Source of the DNA: a virus | Reading direction: 5' to 3' (one strand) | Length of the DNA: 56,800 nt | Virus record (IMG/VR): IMGVR_UViG_3300035698_015077 | Location: 1 to 56,800 of that record | Shown here: positions 49,008 to 56,800 of the stretch, piece after piece | How the letters are laid out: every line of letters starts with the position of its first letter | Numbering within the stretch: the stretch's first letter is position 1 | The notes under the pieces: model-generated | What the model was told of the DNA's origin: nothing | What the model saw: only the letters and a program-made list of their open reading frames with translations | The model's database searches: none | Translations under genes and position numbers: made by a program

Positions 49008-49174
49008 TAGGAATAGCAGTGAGTTTCATGCTTGGCACGTGGTTTGGCTATGTAATGTGTGGGCTATTAGTTAGTAATTACATCCAAGAATTGGAAAATC
49101 AGTACGAAGTTGCCAAAAAAGGGTCGATTTTACATTCTCCGCTTAATTCCGAACCACCGAAATCAGTGTTTTGA
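49004..49174 (+). CDS. Small membrane protein
   Basis: 56 residues. Residues 3-24 are hydrophobic with a Gly-x-Trp-x-Gly pattern (GIAVSFMLGTWFGYVMCGLL). The rest is hydrophilic. Phages often have such short inner-membrane proteins. It ends ten bases before the palindrome. Confidence 0.5.
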   Translation: MIGIAVSFMLGTWFGYVMCGLLVSNYIQELENQYEVAKKGSILHSPLNSEPPKSVF

Positions 49175-49183
49175 GGCAACATT

Positions 49184-49449
49184 CCACACGGTTGCTGAAA
49201 AGTGGCTTGGAGTAACAAGTTATAAATGGTTGCAATGCAAGACGTTATAAAACCTAAAAATAAAAAAGATAGTAATGGGGGGAGGGGTCCAAAGACCAGC
49301 GGCAGAAAAAATTAAGGTAGACGTAACTTTGATTTTGGCTCAGGCACCCACCCCCCATTACTATCTTTTTTATTTTCGTAAGTTGTAACCCTTTGCAACG
49401 CAACGTTTTATAGAGCCTTACTCCAAGCCACTTTTCAGCAACCGTGTGG
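49184..49449. repeat. 266-bp palindrome with 99-nt arms and 68-nt loop
   Basis: Outer arms 49184-49215 and 49418-49449 are perfect 32-bp inverted repeats. Inner arms 49257-49282 and 49351-49376 are perfect 26-bp inverted repeats ending in six G and six C. Between them lie two 41-base segments of equal length that match at a bit over half the positions (runs TATAAA, GTTGC, TGCAA). The loop, 49283-49350, contains a smaller GGTC/GACC hairpin. No ORF with support crosses it. It could be a replication origin, a mobile element remnant, or an RNA structure. Confidence 0.9.
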
Positions 49450-49472
49450 ATAAAACTAAGAAAGGACATAAA

Positions 49473-50066
49473 ATGAGGCGCATACAGCACTGTAAACTGT
49501 TTGACTTGTGGCATCAGCCACTCGGCTATTTATTTCGGCTGAAATATGGCGTTTTTCGCACGCTACACCGCATGGAGATGAATTGTGTAGAGTTAAACGC
49601 AGCAACTAAAATCTGTTCTGACTGTATAGTGGCCGGATTTGCACCCACTGAGCTGCATAAAAGCGTAGTGGAGTGGGAAGAGATTCACAAGCGGCAGCAA
49701 AATGCCATTGCAACCAATGTGCAGACAGCAAAAGGCCCGGAGGTGAAAGACTATCGTTCCATTGAATCCAAGGCCGAAGAGGTTTATCCTACTTACCAAT
49801 CAGTTGGTAAATGCTCACTATTCCGATTACACAATTACAAATGTTATCAACTGATTAACGCCGTTACGGGCTTACAGCGCACAATGCGACATAACATGTC
49901 CAAGCTGTGTGATAAGTATGATTGCCAGAAATGTTGGGATTTGTGGGCGCGGACTTCCACAATCGAAGTAAAAGCTGTAAAAATAATAGCCGATAGGCAG
50001 TACCATAGAGCAAGGACATTGTTACGCAATTATGAATCTAAGCGAAATACCCGTAGACAAAAATGA
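49473..50066 (+). CDS. Cys-rich hypothetical protein
   Basis: 197 residues from the ATG at 49473 with AAAGGA upstream. Six Cys in CKLF, MNCVELNAATKICSDCIVAG and CDKYDCQKCWDLW suggest metal sites. It is basic at the end (NYESKRNTRRQK). It overlaps the MCM-like helicase by 35 bases, so a replication role is plausible. Confidence 0.5.
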   Translation: MRRIQHCKLFDLWHQPLGYLFRLKYGVFRTLHRMEMNCVELNAATKICSDCIVAGFAPTELHKSVVEWEEIHKRQQNAIATNVQTAKGPEVKDYRSIESKAEEVYPTYQSVGKCSLFRLHNYKCYQLINAVTGLQRTMRHNMSKLCDKYDCQKCWDLWARTSTIEVKAVKIIADRQYHRARTLLRNYESKRNTRRQK

Positions 50067-51384
50067 TCAATATTATCACCAAGTAAAACAAATTTATAAG
50101 CGATTAGATAACATTTATAACGATTTTGAAGCAAATTTGACGTTTATCTTCGGGCGTTTTGATTTACACTTAGCATTGGATTTGGCCTATCACAGTCTAT
50201 TGCAGTTTGATTTTCTGGCGCAGGACATTCGTGGCTGGGTGCAGGTTATCGTGCTCGGCGACACCAGAACAGGAAAATCAACGCTAGTACAGCGTATGAT
50301 GCGAAACTATGGCTACGGCGAACTACTCACCGGTGAGAATGTGAGCTTTGCTGGCCTAGTGGGTGGTATAGACGAGGCCAACTCCATGCGCTATGTGCAC
50401 TGGGGCACGTATCCACAAAACGATAAAGGTATGGTAGTTATAGACGAGGTGCAAGAAGCTAGCCCTGATATTATTACTCGATTGAGCAATGTACGTAGCG
50501 CGGGGATTGCTGAGATTAAAAAGATACGTTCCATGCGTACTCACGCACGGGTACGCAGCATGTGGATTGCTAATCCAAGGTATAACATGCAGTTAGAGCA
50601 CTTTGACTGTGGCATCGAGGCACTGAATAACGTGATCGGCAAGCCGGAGGACATCGCTCGGTTTGATTTTGCACTGAGCGCAGGACTACACGACGTCGAT
50701 GGACGGCTGTATCAGCTCAAACGCCGCGATATGCCCAAAGTTGAGCACACACATACCCAAGGGCTAAATCGCAAGCTGTTGCGGTGGTGCTGGTCCAGGA
50801 AACGCCACAATGTGCTGATTAGTGAATTAGCTGAGGATACAATAATTGATTACGCTGGGAAGCTAAGTGATATTTACACGCAGAAAATCCCACTGGTTAT
50901 CCACGCCGAACAGAAGGATAAGGTTGCACGGCTGACGGTGGCACTGGCAGCGCGGCTTTTCAGTACCGACGACCGGTGTGAAGATTGCATTATACACCCA
51001 GCACACGCAGCAGCCATATTCTATTACCTGGACTCGATTTATAAAAAAGAAAGTTTTAGATACTTTGATTTTAGCCAGCGTAAACTCCTACACGAAGAAA
51101 ACGTGAAAGCGGCAATTGCACCCTATGGTAAGAAAATCATACGGACGCTGCTCCAATACAGTGTGCTTACGCAGGCAATGATAAATGGTATGCTGGAGGA
51201 CAACCGTAAAGGCCGGACTTTCTGGTCTTGGCTCATTACAAGTGGGTGTCTGGAGCAAGTATCCAACAAAGCCAGTTCGTTGCGCAAAACCACGGAATTT
51301 GCTTCTGTATTGCGGCATCTACTCAACGATCCCAATGTTTCCGATGAACTCGAGTTAGAGGACGACTCCCATGCCCCATTCTAA
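50032..51384 (+). CDS. MCM-like AAA+ helicase
   Basis: 450 residues. Walker A GDTRTGKST at 76-84, Walker B GMVVIDEVQEA at about 133-143, sensor SMWIANPR at 176-183, and ARFDF at about 219, matching the MCM arginine-finger segment S-R-F-D. NVSFAGLVGG is the region between Walker A and B seen in MCM proteins. It lacks the MCM N-terminal domain, which appears instead at the C-terminus of the primase. Its C-terminus (about 350-450) looks like a winged helix. It probably unwinds the phage replication fork. Confidence 0.75.
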   Translation: MNLSEIPVDKNDQYYHQVKQIYKRLDNIYNDFEANLTFIFGRFDLHLALDLAYHSLLQFDFLAQDIRGWVQVIVLGDTRTGKSTLVQRMMRNYGYGELLTGENVSFAGLVGGIDEANSMRYVHWGTYPQNDKGMVVIDEVQEASPDIITRLSNVRSAGIAEIKKIRSMRTHARVRSMWIANPRYNMQLEHFDCGIEALNNVIGKPEDIARFDFALSAGLHDVDGRLYQLKRRDMPKVEHTHTQGLNRKLLRWCWSRKRHNVLISELAEDTIIDYAGKLSDIYTQKIPLVIHAEQKDKVARLTVALAARLFSTDDRCEDCIIHPAHAAAIFYYLDSIYKKESFRYFDFSQRKLLHEENVKAAIAPYGKKIIRTLLQYSVLTQAMINGMLEDNRKGRTFWSWLITSGCLEQVSNKASSLRKTTEFASVLRHLLNDPNVSDELELEDDSHAPF

Positions 51385-53077
51385 TTATATTGTTAACGAC
51401 TTACCCGTAGAGTTGATCTTTAATCCGGCTACATTGCCCAAAAACTGGCATTTAATCTGTTCCGCCGAAGAATTAGTAGCTGCGCTGGACATACCACCGG
51501 GTACTGTGTTGGCGGTGGACATTGAAACCAGTGGGTTGGATTTTAACAGGGATCAGATTCGTGGGATTGGCTTTGCCACTGAAACCGACTCTTATTACGT
51601 GCCTTGGGAAACGTTCTTCGAATGTGCAGAAGCGGAAAAGCTCTTTGAATATCCACATGTTTATCACAATGGGAAATTCGATCTAAAATTCCTTACCGTT
51701 GCCGGGTATCCACTACCACCAGTGTTTCACGACACCATGTTACTGTTTTTCATTACCGAGCCAGGACGAATAAAATATGCGCTGAAAACTCTAATCAAGG
51801 ATTACTACAATTACGAACCAACGTACAAGATGGACCACCCGGAGAACGCTACAGACCGGGAAATATTCCCGTATTGCTGCACCGATGTAGAGTATACACG
51901 TAAGCTGTTTTATCTTCAGCATGGAAAACTAGGTGTACAAAAACCGTTGTATGACTTAGAATGCCAGCTGGCTGTAGCGTTGGTTGGCGTAGAAACCACC
52001 GGAGCACCGATAGACCTGGATGCAGTGCGTAAGCTGTCCCAAGTTAAAGAGATAGAAAAGCAGAAGCTAATACAGAAGATATTCGCTATTTCTGGAGGGG
52101 AATGGACAATCGGTAGTTTGCCCACGCTGCGGATAAAGCTAGAAAAAATGGGGCTGGCGGTACCAGCATCGTTGGATAAAAAAGGATTAGAGAAGCTCAA
52201 GGGAAATGAATTAGTAGATTTGATTCTGGAATATCGCAACATAGTAAAAATGAAATCGACGTACATCGATCCATTGTTGCAAAAACACATGTATGGCCGT
52301 ATCTTTTGTACTTTCAATCAAACACGCACGGCCACCGGAAGGCTGAGTGCATCGTCGCCGAATTTGCAGAATGTAGACAGCCGAATGCGCTCGGTGTTTA
52401 TCGCGCCACCAGGCAAAAAGCTACTTGTGGCCGATTATTCACAGCTGGAATTCAAATTTTTTGCACATTTTTCTGGCGAACCGGCACTTATTGAAGCATT
52501 TAAAAGTGGAATCGACATGCACAAACAAACAGCGAGTATGATGTTTGGCATACCGATTGACGAGGTTACAGCGAAACAGCGCAAGCATTCTAAATGTATT
52601 GGTTTTGGCTTATTATACGGAATGGGCAATAGGAGTTTAGCTAACACGCTAAAGTGCAGCACAGACCAGGCCAGAGAGCTACGCTTGCAGTATCTAAAAA
52701 CATATCCAGCAATAAAAAAATTAATGACAGCTGCGGAAGGTGCGATTTATCGTCGCGCAAAAAAGCGCATTGGTTGGGTGACAAATTACTATAAACGTAA
52801 ACGCTACATACCGGTAGATAAGAGCTATATTGCGCTCAATACCATTATACAAGGCACAGCAGGTGATTTTGTGAAGTGGCGTATGTTGGAGGTTTACAAT
52901 TTTCTTAAAGACTATAAAACCGATTTAATTCTCAACGTACACGATGAATTAGTGTTTATTTTAGAACCGGAAGAAAAAATAGTAGATAAAATCATTGCAA
53001 TCATGGAAGACTATGATACATTTGAAGTACCTATTACTGTAGAATACTGTACAGGTACCAATTGGTCTATTAAATAA
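51371..53077 (+). CDS. polA: Family A DNA polymerase (PolA) with 3'-5' exonuclease
   Basis: 568 residues. 3'-5' exonuclease: AVDIETSGLDF (D50, E52), YHNGKFDLKFL and CTDVEYTRKL. Polymerase: motif A VADYSQLEFKFFAH, motif B KQRKHSKCIGFGLLYGM and motif C LNVHDELVF. The motif B position matching E. coli Phe762 is Phe, the ordinary state, unlike the Leu or Tyr variants in many phages. There is no 5'-3' nuclease domain. It overlaps the MCM-like gene by 14 bases. Confidence 0.95.
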   Translation: MPHSNYIVNDLPVELIFNPATLPKNWHLICSAEELVAALDIPPGTVLAVDIETSGLDFNRDQIRGIGFATETDSYYVPWETFFECAEAEKLFEYPHVYHNGKFDLKFLTVAGYPLPPVFHDTMLLFFITEPGRIKYALKTLIKDYYNYEPTYKMDHPENATDREIFPYCCTDVEYTRKLFYLQHGKLGVQKPLYDLECQLAVALVGVETTGAPIDLDAVRKLSQVKEIEKQKLIQKIFAISGGEWTIGSLPTLRIKLEKMGLAVPASLDKKGLEKLKGNELVDLILEYRNIVKMKSTYIDPLLQKHMYGRIFCTFNQTRTATGRLSASSPNLQNVDSRMRSVFIAPPGKKLLVADYSQLEFKFFAHFSGEPALIEAFKSGIDMHKQTASMMFGIPIDEVTAKQRKHSKCIGFGLLYGMGNRSLANTLKCSTDQARELRLQYLKTYPAIKKLMTAAEGAIYRRAKKRIGWVTNYYKRKRYIPVDKSYIALNTIIQGTAGDFVKWRMLEVYNFLKDYKTDLILNVHDELVFILEPEEKIVDKIIAIMEDYDTFEVPITVEYCTGTNWSIK

Positions 53078-53099
53078 TAGGTGACTTCATCTCACACAC

Positions 53100-53145
53100 A
53101 GCCCAGAGAATCTAATCCTTTCTTTTCTCTGGGCTTCTTTATTTC
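53100..53145 (+). terminator. Rho-independent terminator after polA
   Basis: AGCCCAGAGA and TCTCTGGGCT form a perfect 10-bp stem with a 16-base loop, followed by TCTTTATTT. It is 23 bases after the polA stop and ends the replication operon. Confidence 0.85.
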
Positions 53146-53182
53146 CCCTTTAAATTATTTATAAATAATTCCTATTTCTCTA

Positions 53183-53210
53183 TTGACAATATTTCAATAT
53201 ATGGTAATAT
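53183..53210 (+). promoter_or_regulatory. Rightward promoter P3
   Basis: TTGACA, 16 bases, TAATAT, with the same ctattgaca and ggtaatatata flanks as P1 and P2. Confidence 0.75.
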
Positions 53211-53250
53211 ATAAATATAGAATTTAAAAAATGTTACCAGGAGAAAAAAA

Positions 53251-53409
53251 ATGATTGACAAAATGCAAGACTTAGTTGGAATGGTAATCGACGCGACGTT
53301 GTTTGCAGTGAGTTTATTGCCGAAGAAAAAACCAGCTTATCACTACTACAAGCCCTACAACAGTGGGTTTGCGCAATGGTATGAAACGTTTGTGGAAGGA
53401 GACAAATGA
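53251..53409 (+). CDS. Small hypothetical protein
   Basis: 52 residues, CAGGAG upstream. Residues 7-24 are moderately hydrophobic (DLVGMVIDATLFAVSLL). The end overlaps the next gene as ATGA. Not recognised. Confidence 0.5.
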   Translation: MIDKMQDLVGMVIDATLFAVSLLPKKKPAYHYYKPYNSGFAQWYETFVEGDK

Positions 53410-53870
53410 AATCATTTACCGCATGGAACGAAACTAAAGCTAACGCCAAAGCGCTGGACATTGCAGGACTCAAATACGTTATAGCTGACTGTACGAGAGC
53501 TGGGGAAGCAGCATTTGACTTGGAATCCAACGGTTGTCCCGTAATCAAAGATCAAGGCTACTACCACGACGAGCGGGGCATTTACTCTGCTGAGCTGCAT
53601 AAAAGGCTTGGCACAAAGTCAAAGCCAAAAGCTAACAGGCTGAGGTTTCCTCATTCCTGTGCTAACTGTATATACCTTGGCAGCGTGACGTTGGAGCGTG
53701 GTTATCATGAACTATACTTTTGTAAAAGTGATACTAAATTTCATACCTTACTCGCTCGTTTTGGAAAAGAAGAAATCGAATACAGAAGTGGTGAAACAGG
53801 TGGCTACGACATAACTTCGCCGGAATTGGTAGTGGCTCAGGCCATTGCAAAACAGAAAGGACTGCTATGA
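53406..53870 (+). CDS. Cys-containing hypothetical protein
   Basis: 154 residues, ATGA overlap with the upstream gene. CANCIYLGSVTLERGYHELY then FC gives a possible metal site with one further Cys. It is linked to the methyltransferase-like gene by ATGA. The function is unknown. Confidence 0.5.
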   Translation: MKSFTAWNETKANAKALDIAGLKYVIADCTRAGEAAFDLESNGCPVIKDQGYYHDERGIYSAELHKRLGTKSKPKANRLRFPHSCANCIYLGSVTLERGYHELYFCKSDTKFHTLLARFGKEEIEYRSGETGGYDITSPELVVAQAIAKQKGLL

Positions 53871-54295
53871 ATTCAGAAAAAACGGCTATAACTCGCACGG
53901 TGCTCTCGGCCCCAGCGCGGTATTTACTTGAACAAGGGCTGCTGCGTGGCCGAGTACTAGACTATGGCTGTGGGAAGTGTTTCGACGCTGACTGGCTTGG
54001 CGTGGATGGCTACGATCCTCATTATCGGAACATAATACCAGATGGAAAGTACAACACCATCATCTGCATTTACGTGATAAATACAGTTAAAGCAGGAGAT
54101 GCAGACTTTATTTTACAACTAATAGGCCATTATCTTGTAACCGGCGGCACGGCATACATTGCAGTGCGGCGGGACATAAAGAAAGAGGGTGTGACAAAGC
54201 GTGGCACATATCAGCGCAATGTAAAGCTGGAAGAGCCCTATGAGGTTATACGCAAAACCTCAGGATTCTGTATCTATAAAAGAATTAAAAAATAA
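53867..54295 (+). CDS. SAM-dependent methyltransferase-like protein
   Basis: 142 residues. VLDYGCGKCFDADWLGVDGY (about residue 30) is motif I with the acidic residue after strand 2 in YDPHY. YNTIICIYVINTV and GGTAYIAVRRD are later strands. It is shorter than usual and could be a minimal DNA or small-molecule methyltransferase. Confidence 0.7.
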   Translation: MNSEKTAITRTVLSAPARYLLEQGLLRGRVLDYGCGKCFDADWLGVDGYDPHYRNIIPDGKYNTIICIYVINTVKAGDADFILQLIGHYLVTGGTAYIAVRRDIKKEGVTKRGTYQRNVKLEEPYEVIRKTSGFCIYKRIKK

Positions 54296-54302
54296 TTCAC
54301 TA

Positions 54303-54331
54303 TTGACAATATACGTAATATGTAATATAAT
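54303..54331 (+). promoter_or_regulatory. Rightward promoter P4
   Basis: TTGACA, 17 bases, TATAAT, then TTAAGGAAAGGA before the ATG at 54348. Confidence 0.65.
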
Positions 54332-54347
54332 TTAAGGAAAGGAAAAA

Positions 54348-54515
54348 ATGGAAAGTTTACCTGGCTACGATGAATGGTTAACGACACAACCTGAATACAA
54401 AGTGGAGTGTACCATGTGTGGTTGGAAGTTTTATGATGAAGAATTGGTAGATGTAAACGTTGACTGCGATAGTATTTGCAGAGAATGCTATGCATACAGA
54501 GAAGAATTAGTCTAA
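54348..54515 (+). CDS. Small zinc-finger-like protein
   Basis: 55 residues. ECTMCGWKFYDEE and ICRECYAYR form two C-x-x-C pairs about 20 residues apart, like a rubredoxin or zinc ribbon. The first half is acidic. The function is unknown. Confidence 0.55.
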   Translation: MESLPGYDEWLTTQPEYKVECTMCGWKFYDEELVDVNVDCDSICRECYAYREELV

Positions 54516-54528
54516 GAAAGGACTTATT

Positions 54529-55467
54529 ATGGCACACGAAGTTTATGAAATTGGACACGAAAACAGTATGGCGTTTGTTGGTGACGTACCTTGGCATGGC
54601 CTTGGACAACGAATGGAGCGGGGTGAGGATTTAAATGAATGGAAAAAACGGGCTCACTTGGATTGGACTATTGAGCAACATCCAGTTGAATTTGATACTC
54701 AAATTTACCCAGAGCGCACGGTGCTTTGTCGAGATTATGACAAATTTCCACTTGCCATAGTTAGCAAGGAATACAAGCCGGTGCAGCCGGGAACGATAAT
54801 TGAATTTTATCGCACCTTAATCGACAAACATGGATTCCGCATGGAAACAGCAGGATCGTTGCGCGAAGGTCGTCGCATTTGGGCCTTGGCCAGTGTGGGT
54901 AAGGAAGGCCATGTGGACGGTGATAAGATTCGCCCATATTTGCTCTTCATGACGGCGTGTGACGGCACACTGGCTACCAGGGTAACATATACAGCAATTA
55001 GAGTAGTATGCAACAATACGCTGGAATTTGCCAACAGCGAGTCTCAGGACGCTACAGCGGTTATTGTGAACCACCGTAACATATTCCGGCCTGACGAAGT
55101 AAAAATTGATTTGGGCATTATGGACAACAGCTTTGAGAAGATGCTTGAGGACGCTGGAGCAATGCGGCAATTCCGAGTAACAAAGGAAGAGGCTGCTGGG
55201 TTTTTTGTTGAACTTTTTCATAATCCCAAGAGCGACGATTACAACGATGTGCCAAAACGCCGAATTGAGCAGCTACGCACGGCGTGGAACGACGAGCAGA
55301 GTTTGAAAGAAAATGAAAATCTGTGGGGTGTGGTTAACACAGCTACCAGGTACGCAGACCACATTGGCAATGAACAGAAACCAGGTAATAGATTGTTCTC
55401 AGCATGGTGCGGGGAACGCCGCAATTTTAAAAACAAGGTATGGCAAAAAGCAAAGGCATTACTATGA
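54529..55467 (+). CDS. DUF932-family phage/plasmid protein
   Basis: 312 residues. VPWHGLGQRMERGEDLNEWK near the N-terminus, LAIVSKEYKPVQP, RIWALASVGKEG and LLFMTACDGT with CNNTLEFA match the DUF932 (phage/plasmid-related TIGR03299) pattern. Its role is unknown; members occur with replication genes and on plasmids. AAAGGA is upstream of the ATG. Confidence 0.75.
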   Translation: MAHEVYEIGHENSMAFVGDVPWHGLGQRMERGEDLNEWKKRAHLDWTIEQHPVEFDTQIYPERTVLCRDYDKFPLAIVSKEYKPVQPGTIIEFYRTLIDKHGFRMETAGSLREGRRIWALASVGKEGHVDGDKIRPYLLFMTACDGTLATRVTYTAIRVVCNNTLEFANSESQDATAVIVNHRNIFRPDEVKIDLGIMDNSFEKMLEDAGAMRQFRVTKEEAAGFFVELFHNPKSDDYNDVPKRRIEQLRTAWNDEQSLKENENLWGVVNTATRYADHIGNEQKPGNRLFSAWCGERRNFKNKVWQKAKALL

Positions 55468-55619
55468 AAAACCCAAACATTCGACATGTGTTTGTGCAGC
55501 TTCCAGTTGAAACTCACAAGAGAATGAAATTGACAGCAATACACAAAGGTGTAACATTGAAACTGCTCTTAGAAAAGGTATTATGTGAGGCATTTGATGG
55601 TGCGAGAGAAAACAATTGA
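55464..55619 (+). CDS. Ribbon-helix-helix-like small protein
   Basis: 51 residues, ATGA overlap. VFVQLPVETHKRMKLTAIH then GVTLKLLLEKVL fits a ribbon-helix-helix (Arc/CopG) pattern: one strand and two helices. It is likely a DNA-binding regulator. Confidence 0.6.
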   Translation: MKNPNIRHVFVQLPVETHKRMKLTAIHKGVTLKLLLEKVLCEAFDGARENN

Positions 55620-55875
55620 ATTAGAGATTCGACGGTACTTGCGAACGTTGCCGCAGTGTTGGCATTGGAAGGTACACGATGCTAATACCAGCGGCATCCC
55701 GGACATTGTGGGATGTTACAAAGGTAAGTTCTTTGGCTTGGAGGTGAAGAAACCAGGTGGAGGGATTCGGAAATTACAAACGTATGTGTTGAACCAAATC
55801 GACGGTGCAGGAGGTATTAGTAGTATTGTACGTAGTGTAGATGATGTTAGGAAAGCGTTGAAAGAAAGGACGTAA
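55597..55875 (+). CDS. VRR-NUC nuclease
   Basis: 92 residues from the ATG at 55597 with GTGAGG upstream. HDANTSGIPDIVGCYKGKFF then LEVKKPGG is the VRR-NUC PD-(D/E)xK core: G-x-P-D with the D, then E-x-K. It may process branched or modified DNA. It overlaps the ribbon-helix-helix gene by 23 bases. Confidence 0.8.
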   Translation: MVREKTIELEIRRYLRTLPQCWHWKVHDANTSGIPDIVGCYKGKFFGLEVKKPGGGIRKLQTYVLNQIDGAGGISSIVRSVDDVRKALKERT

Positions 55876-55878
55876 AAA

Positions 55879-56334
55879 ATGAAATTCTTAGTTACGGTAG
55901 CGTTCGGTTTGATGTTGGGCTTTGTTATCAGTGTTTCGGTGTGTTACAAGGATGGGCAAATTCTGAAAGATTTAATGAGTAATGTAATGTCTTTGGGGAA
56001 AGCCACAGCCATGCCCAGTGAGTGTATAACAACGGAAACGTCGTGGTATTCACGTAAAGAATGCTGTACTCCGGCCAATCCAAATGCACTCATGGCAAAC
56101 ACGGAGCCACTTGACGACAGTGCATTTACCTGTGCAAGCTGGGATTATGACTTTGGTACTAAGTTGCATGTATCAAATCCAGCCAATCAACACGGAGTAT
56201 GGGTAACGGTGACTGATCGCGGCCCAGCGAAGCGGTTGTATCGCCAAGGACGCAAATTAGACCTAAGCAAAGCAGCGTTCGAGGCATTGGCCCCGCTGAG
56301 TGTAGGTGTTATTAATGTTGAAATAAGACCATGA
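55879..56334 (+). CDS. RlpA-like double-psi beta-barrel protein
   Basis: 151 residues. Residues 5-22 form a signal or membrane anchor (VTVAFGLMLGFVISVSVC). The mature part has ETSWYSRKE, DDSAFTCASW, GTKLHVSN, VWVTVTDRGP and RKLDLSKAAFEALAP, the RlpA/expansin-like pattern. RlpA proteins can be peptidoglycan lytic transglycosylases; here it may help lysis or entry. The Asp in TDRGP fits the catalytic site. Confidence 0.8.
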   Translation: MKFLVTVAFGLMLGFVISVSVCYKDGQILKDLMSNVMSLGKATAMPSECITTETSWYSRKECCTPANPNALMANTEPLDDSAFTCASWDYDFGTKLHVSNPANQHGVWVTVTDRGPAKRLYRQGRKLDLSKAAFEALAPLSVGVINVEIRP

Positions 56335-56495
56335 AACACAAGCATAAATTCGATGCAGGACTAGTGTGCACTGTTTGCGGCGCACGGCAAGGTGATGTGC
56401 TCCTTGCTGCGCTGAGAGAGCAGAAAGCAACGATAGTGCGCGATGTAACGGTAGATGATTACACGGAACAACGTATAGCGGGAGATGAACTATGA
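56331..56495 (+). CDS. Small zinc-knuckle-like protein
   Basis: 54 residues, ATGA overlap. HKFDAGLVCTVCGARQ holds one C-x-x-C with preceding His, a small zinc site. The rest is helical. Not recognised. Confidence 0.5.
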   Translation: MKHKHKFDAGLVCTVCGARQGDVLLAALREQKATIVRDVTVDDYTEQRIAGDEL

Positions 56496-56716
56496 CATAT
56501 CGCTGCCCGCACTGTAAGAAAGTTTTTAAATACTGCCCTTTAGCATTTATCAAATGCCCACACTGCCCAGGAGGGCTTATAATAATGGACCGAGAAGATA
56601 CAACATTAAAAGTCGCCGAACAGGTGGACGACAATGTTAAATGCGACAAACTGCCTATTGGATGTTATGGAAGAAGGAGTGGAGACAATGAAAAGAACTT
56701 ACTACGATTTAAATAG
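56492..56716 (+). CDS. Zinc-ribbon-like protein
   Basis: 74 residues. YRCPHCKKVFKYCPLAFIKC then PHCPGG contains three C-x-x-C-type pairs. The C-terminal half is hydrophilic. ATGA overlap with the upstream gene. The function is unknown. Confidence 0.5.
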   Translation: MTYRCPHCKKVFKYCPLAFIKCPHCPGGLIIMDREDTTLKVAEQVDDNVKCDKLPIGCYGRRSGDNEKNLLRFK

Positions 56717-56741
56717 TGAAGAAGATTATCGAGGCACTTAA
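56688..56741 (+). CDS. Possible 17-residue peptide
   Basis: It starts MKRTYYDLNSEED with GGAGTGGAG upstream, overlapping the zinc-ribbon gene by 29 bases, and ends with TAA at 56741. It is too short to judge. Confidence 0.25.
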   Translation: MKRTYYDLNSEEDYRGT

Positions 56742-56800
56742 AAAGGCGATAGGAGTTAACCGTTCACGCGTCGCTGGGTAACTTAATTATAATCGGTATA

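Noticed and set aside
49254-49514. Leftward ORF across the palindrome
   Set aside because: It crosses a perfect inverted repeat and reads into the next gene's start, with no ribosome-binding site; palindromic DNA explains it.
1-56800. tRNA, integrase or transposase genes
   Set aside because: I looked for cloverleaf-like stretches in the few non-coding spacers and for recombinase motifs in the proteins and saw none; a tRNA scan program would be decisive.

Overview
This window looks like part of the genome of a tailed double-stranded DNA phage (Caudoviricetes) infecting a bacterium. It carries large and small terminase subunits, a portal, a scaffold-like protein, an HK97-fold-type major capsid protein and beta-helix tail fibre or spike proteins. 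The other half holds a family A DNA polymerase, a primase, an MCM-like AAA+ helicase and a SNF2-type helicase. The DNA is AT-rich, most genes touch or overlap, Shine-Dalgarno sites are strong, and several promoters fit the sigma70 consensus. I saw no tRNA, rRNA, CRISPR array, integrase or insertion sequence. The window is incomplete at both ends: the fibre gene at the left edge runs off it, and tail tube and baseplate genes are not present.

Layout: two arms diverge from an intergenic region at about 31,071-31,350. The left arm is read leftward (31,070 to 1). In order of transcription it holds a lipoprotein and a holin-like protein, small terminase, large terminase, portal, scaffold, major capsid protein, then a glycan island of about 20 kb (24,858 to 5,065), and last the beta-helix fibres (4,900 to 1). 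The right arm is read rightward (31,350 to 56,741). It holds many small early genes, a 7-deazaguanine DNA-modification cluster (34,808-38,455), the replication genes (39,576-53,077), an N-acetyl sugar amidotransferase (45,837-46,970) and an anti-restriction/nuclease/RlpA-like tail end. One leftward pair (DUF4417-like and ParB-like, 33,562-34,769) sits inside the right arm.

The most striking part is the glycan island. It encodes a sialic-acid-synthase-like NeuB, a CMP-nonulosonate cytidylyltransferase NeuA and seven different paralogues that read as GT29 (sialyltransferase-like) enzymes. With them are three DUF115/Maf-like proteins, two KpsC-like transferases, GT4-, GT2- and GT8-like transferases, a sulfotransferase-like protein and several SAM methyltransferases. 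A PseA/WbpG-type amidotransferase in the other arm fits the same theme. I infer a phage-encoded pathway that makes, activates, transfers and decorates nonulosonic-acid-containing glycans on the virion or the infected cell. None of the activities is proven by sequence alone.

The second system is a 7-deazaguanine genome-modification pathway: FolE, QueD, QueE, a DpdA-like transglycosylase, a ParB-like protein, a phosphoribosyltransferase and a second QueD-like protein that keeps the zinc histidines but lacks the catalytic cysteine. No QueC is visible, so the inserted base may not be the usual preQ0 derivative. Two non-coding structures also stand out: a GC-rich 44-bp tandem repeat behind its own promoter (47,238-47,470), and a palindrome with 99-nt arms (49,184-49,449).
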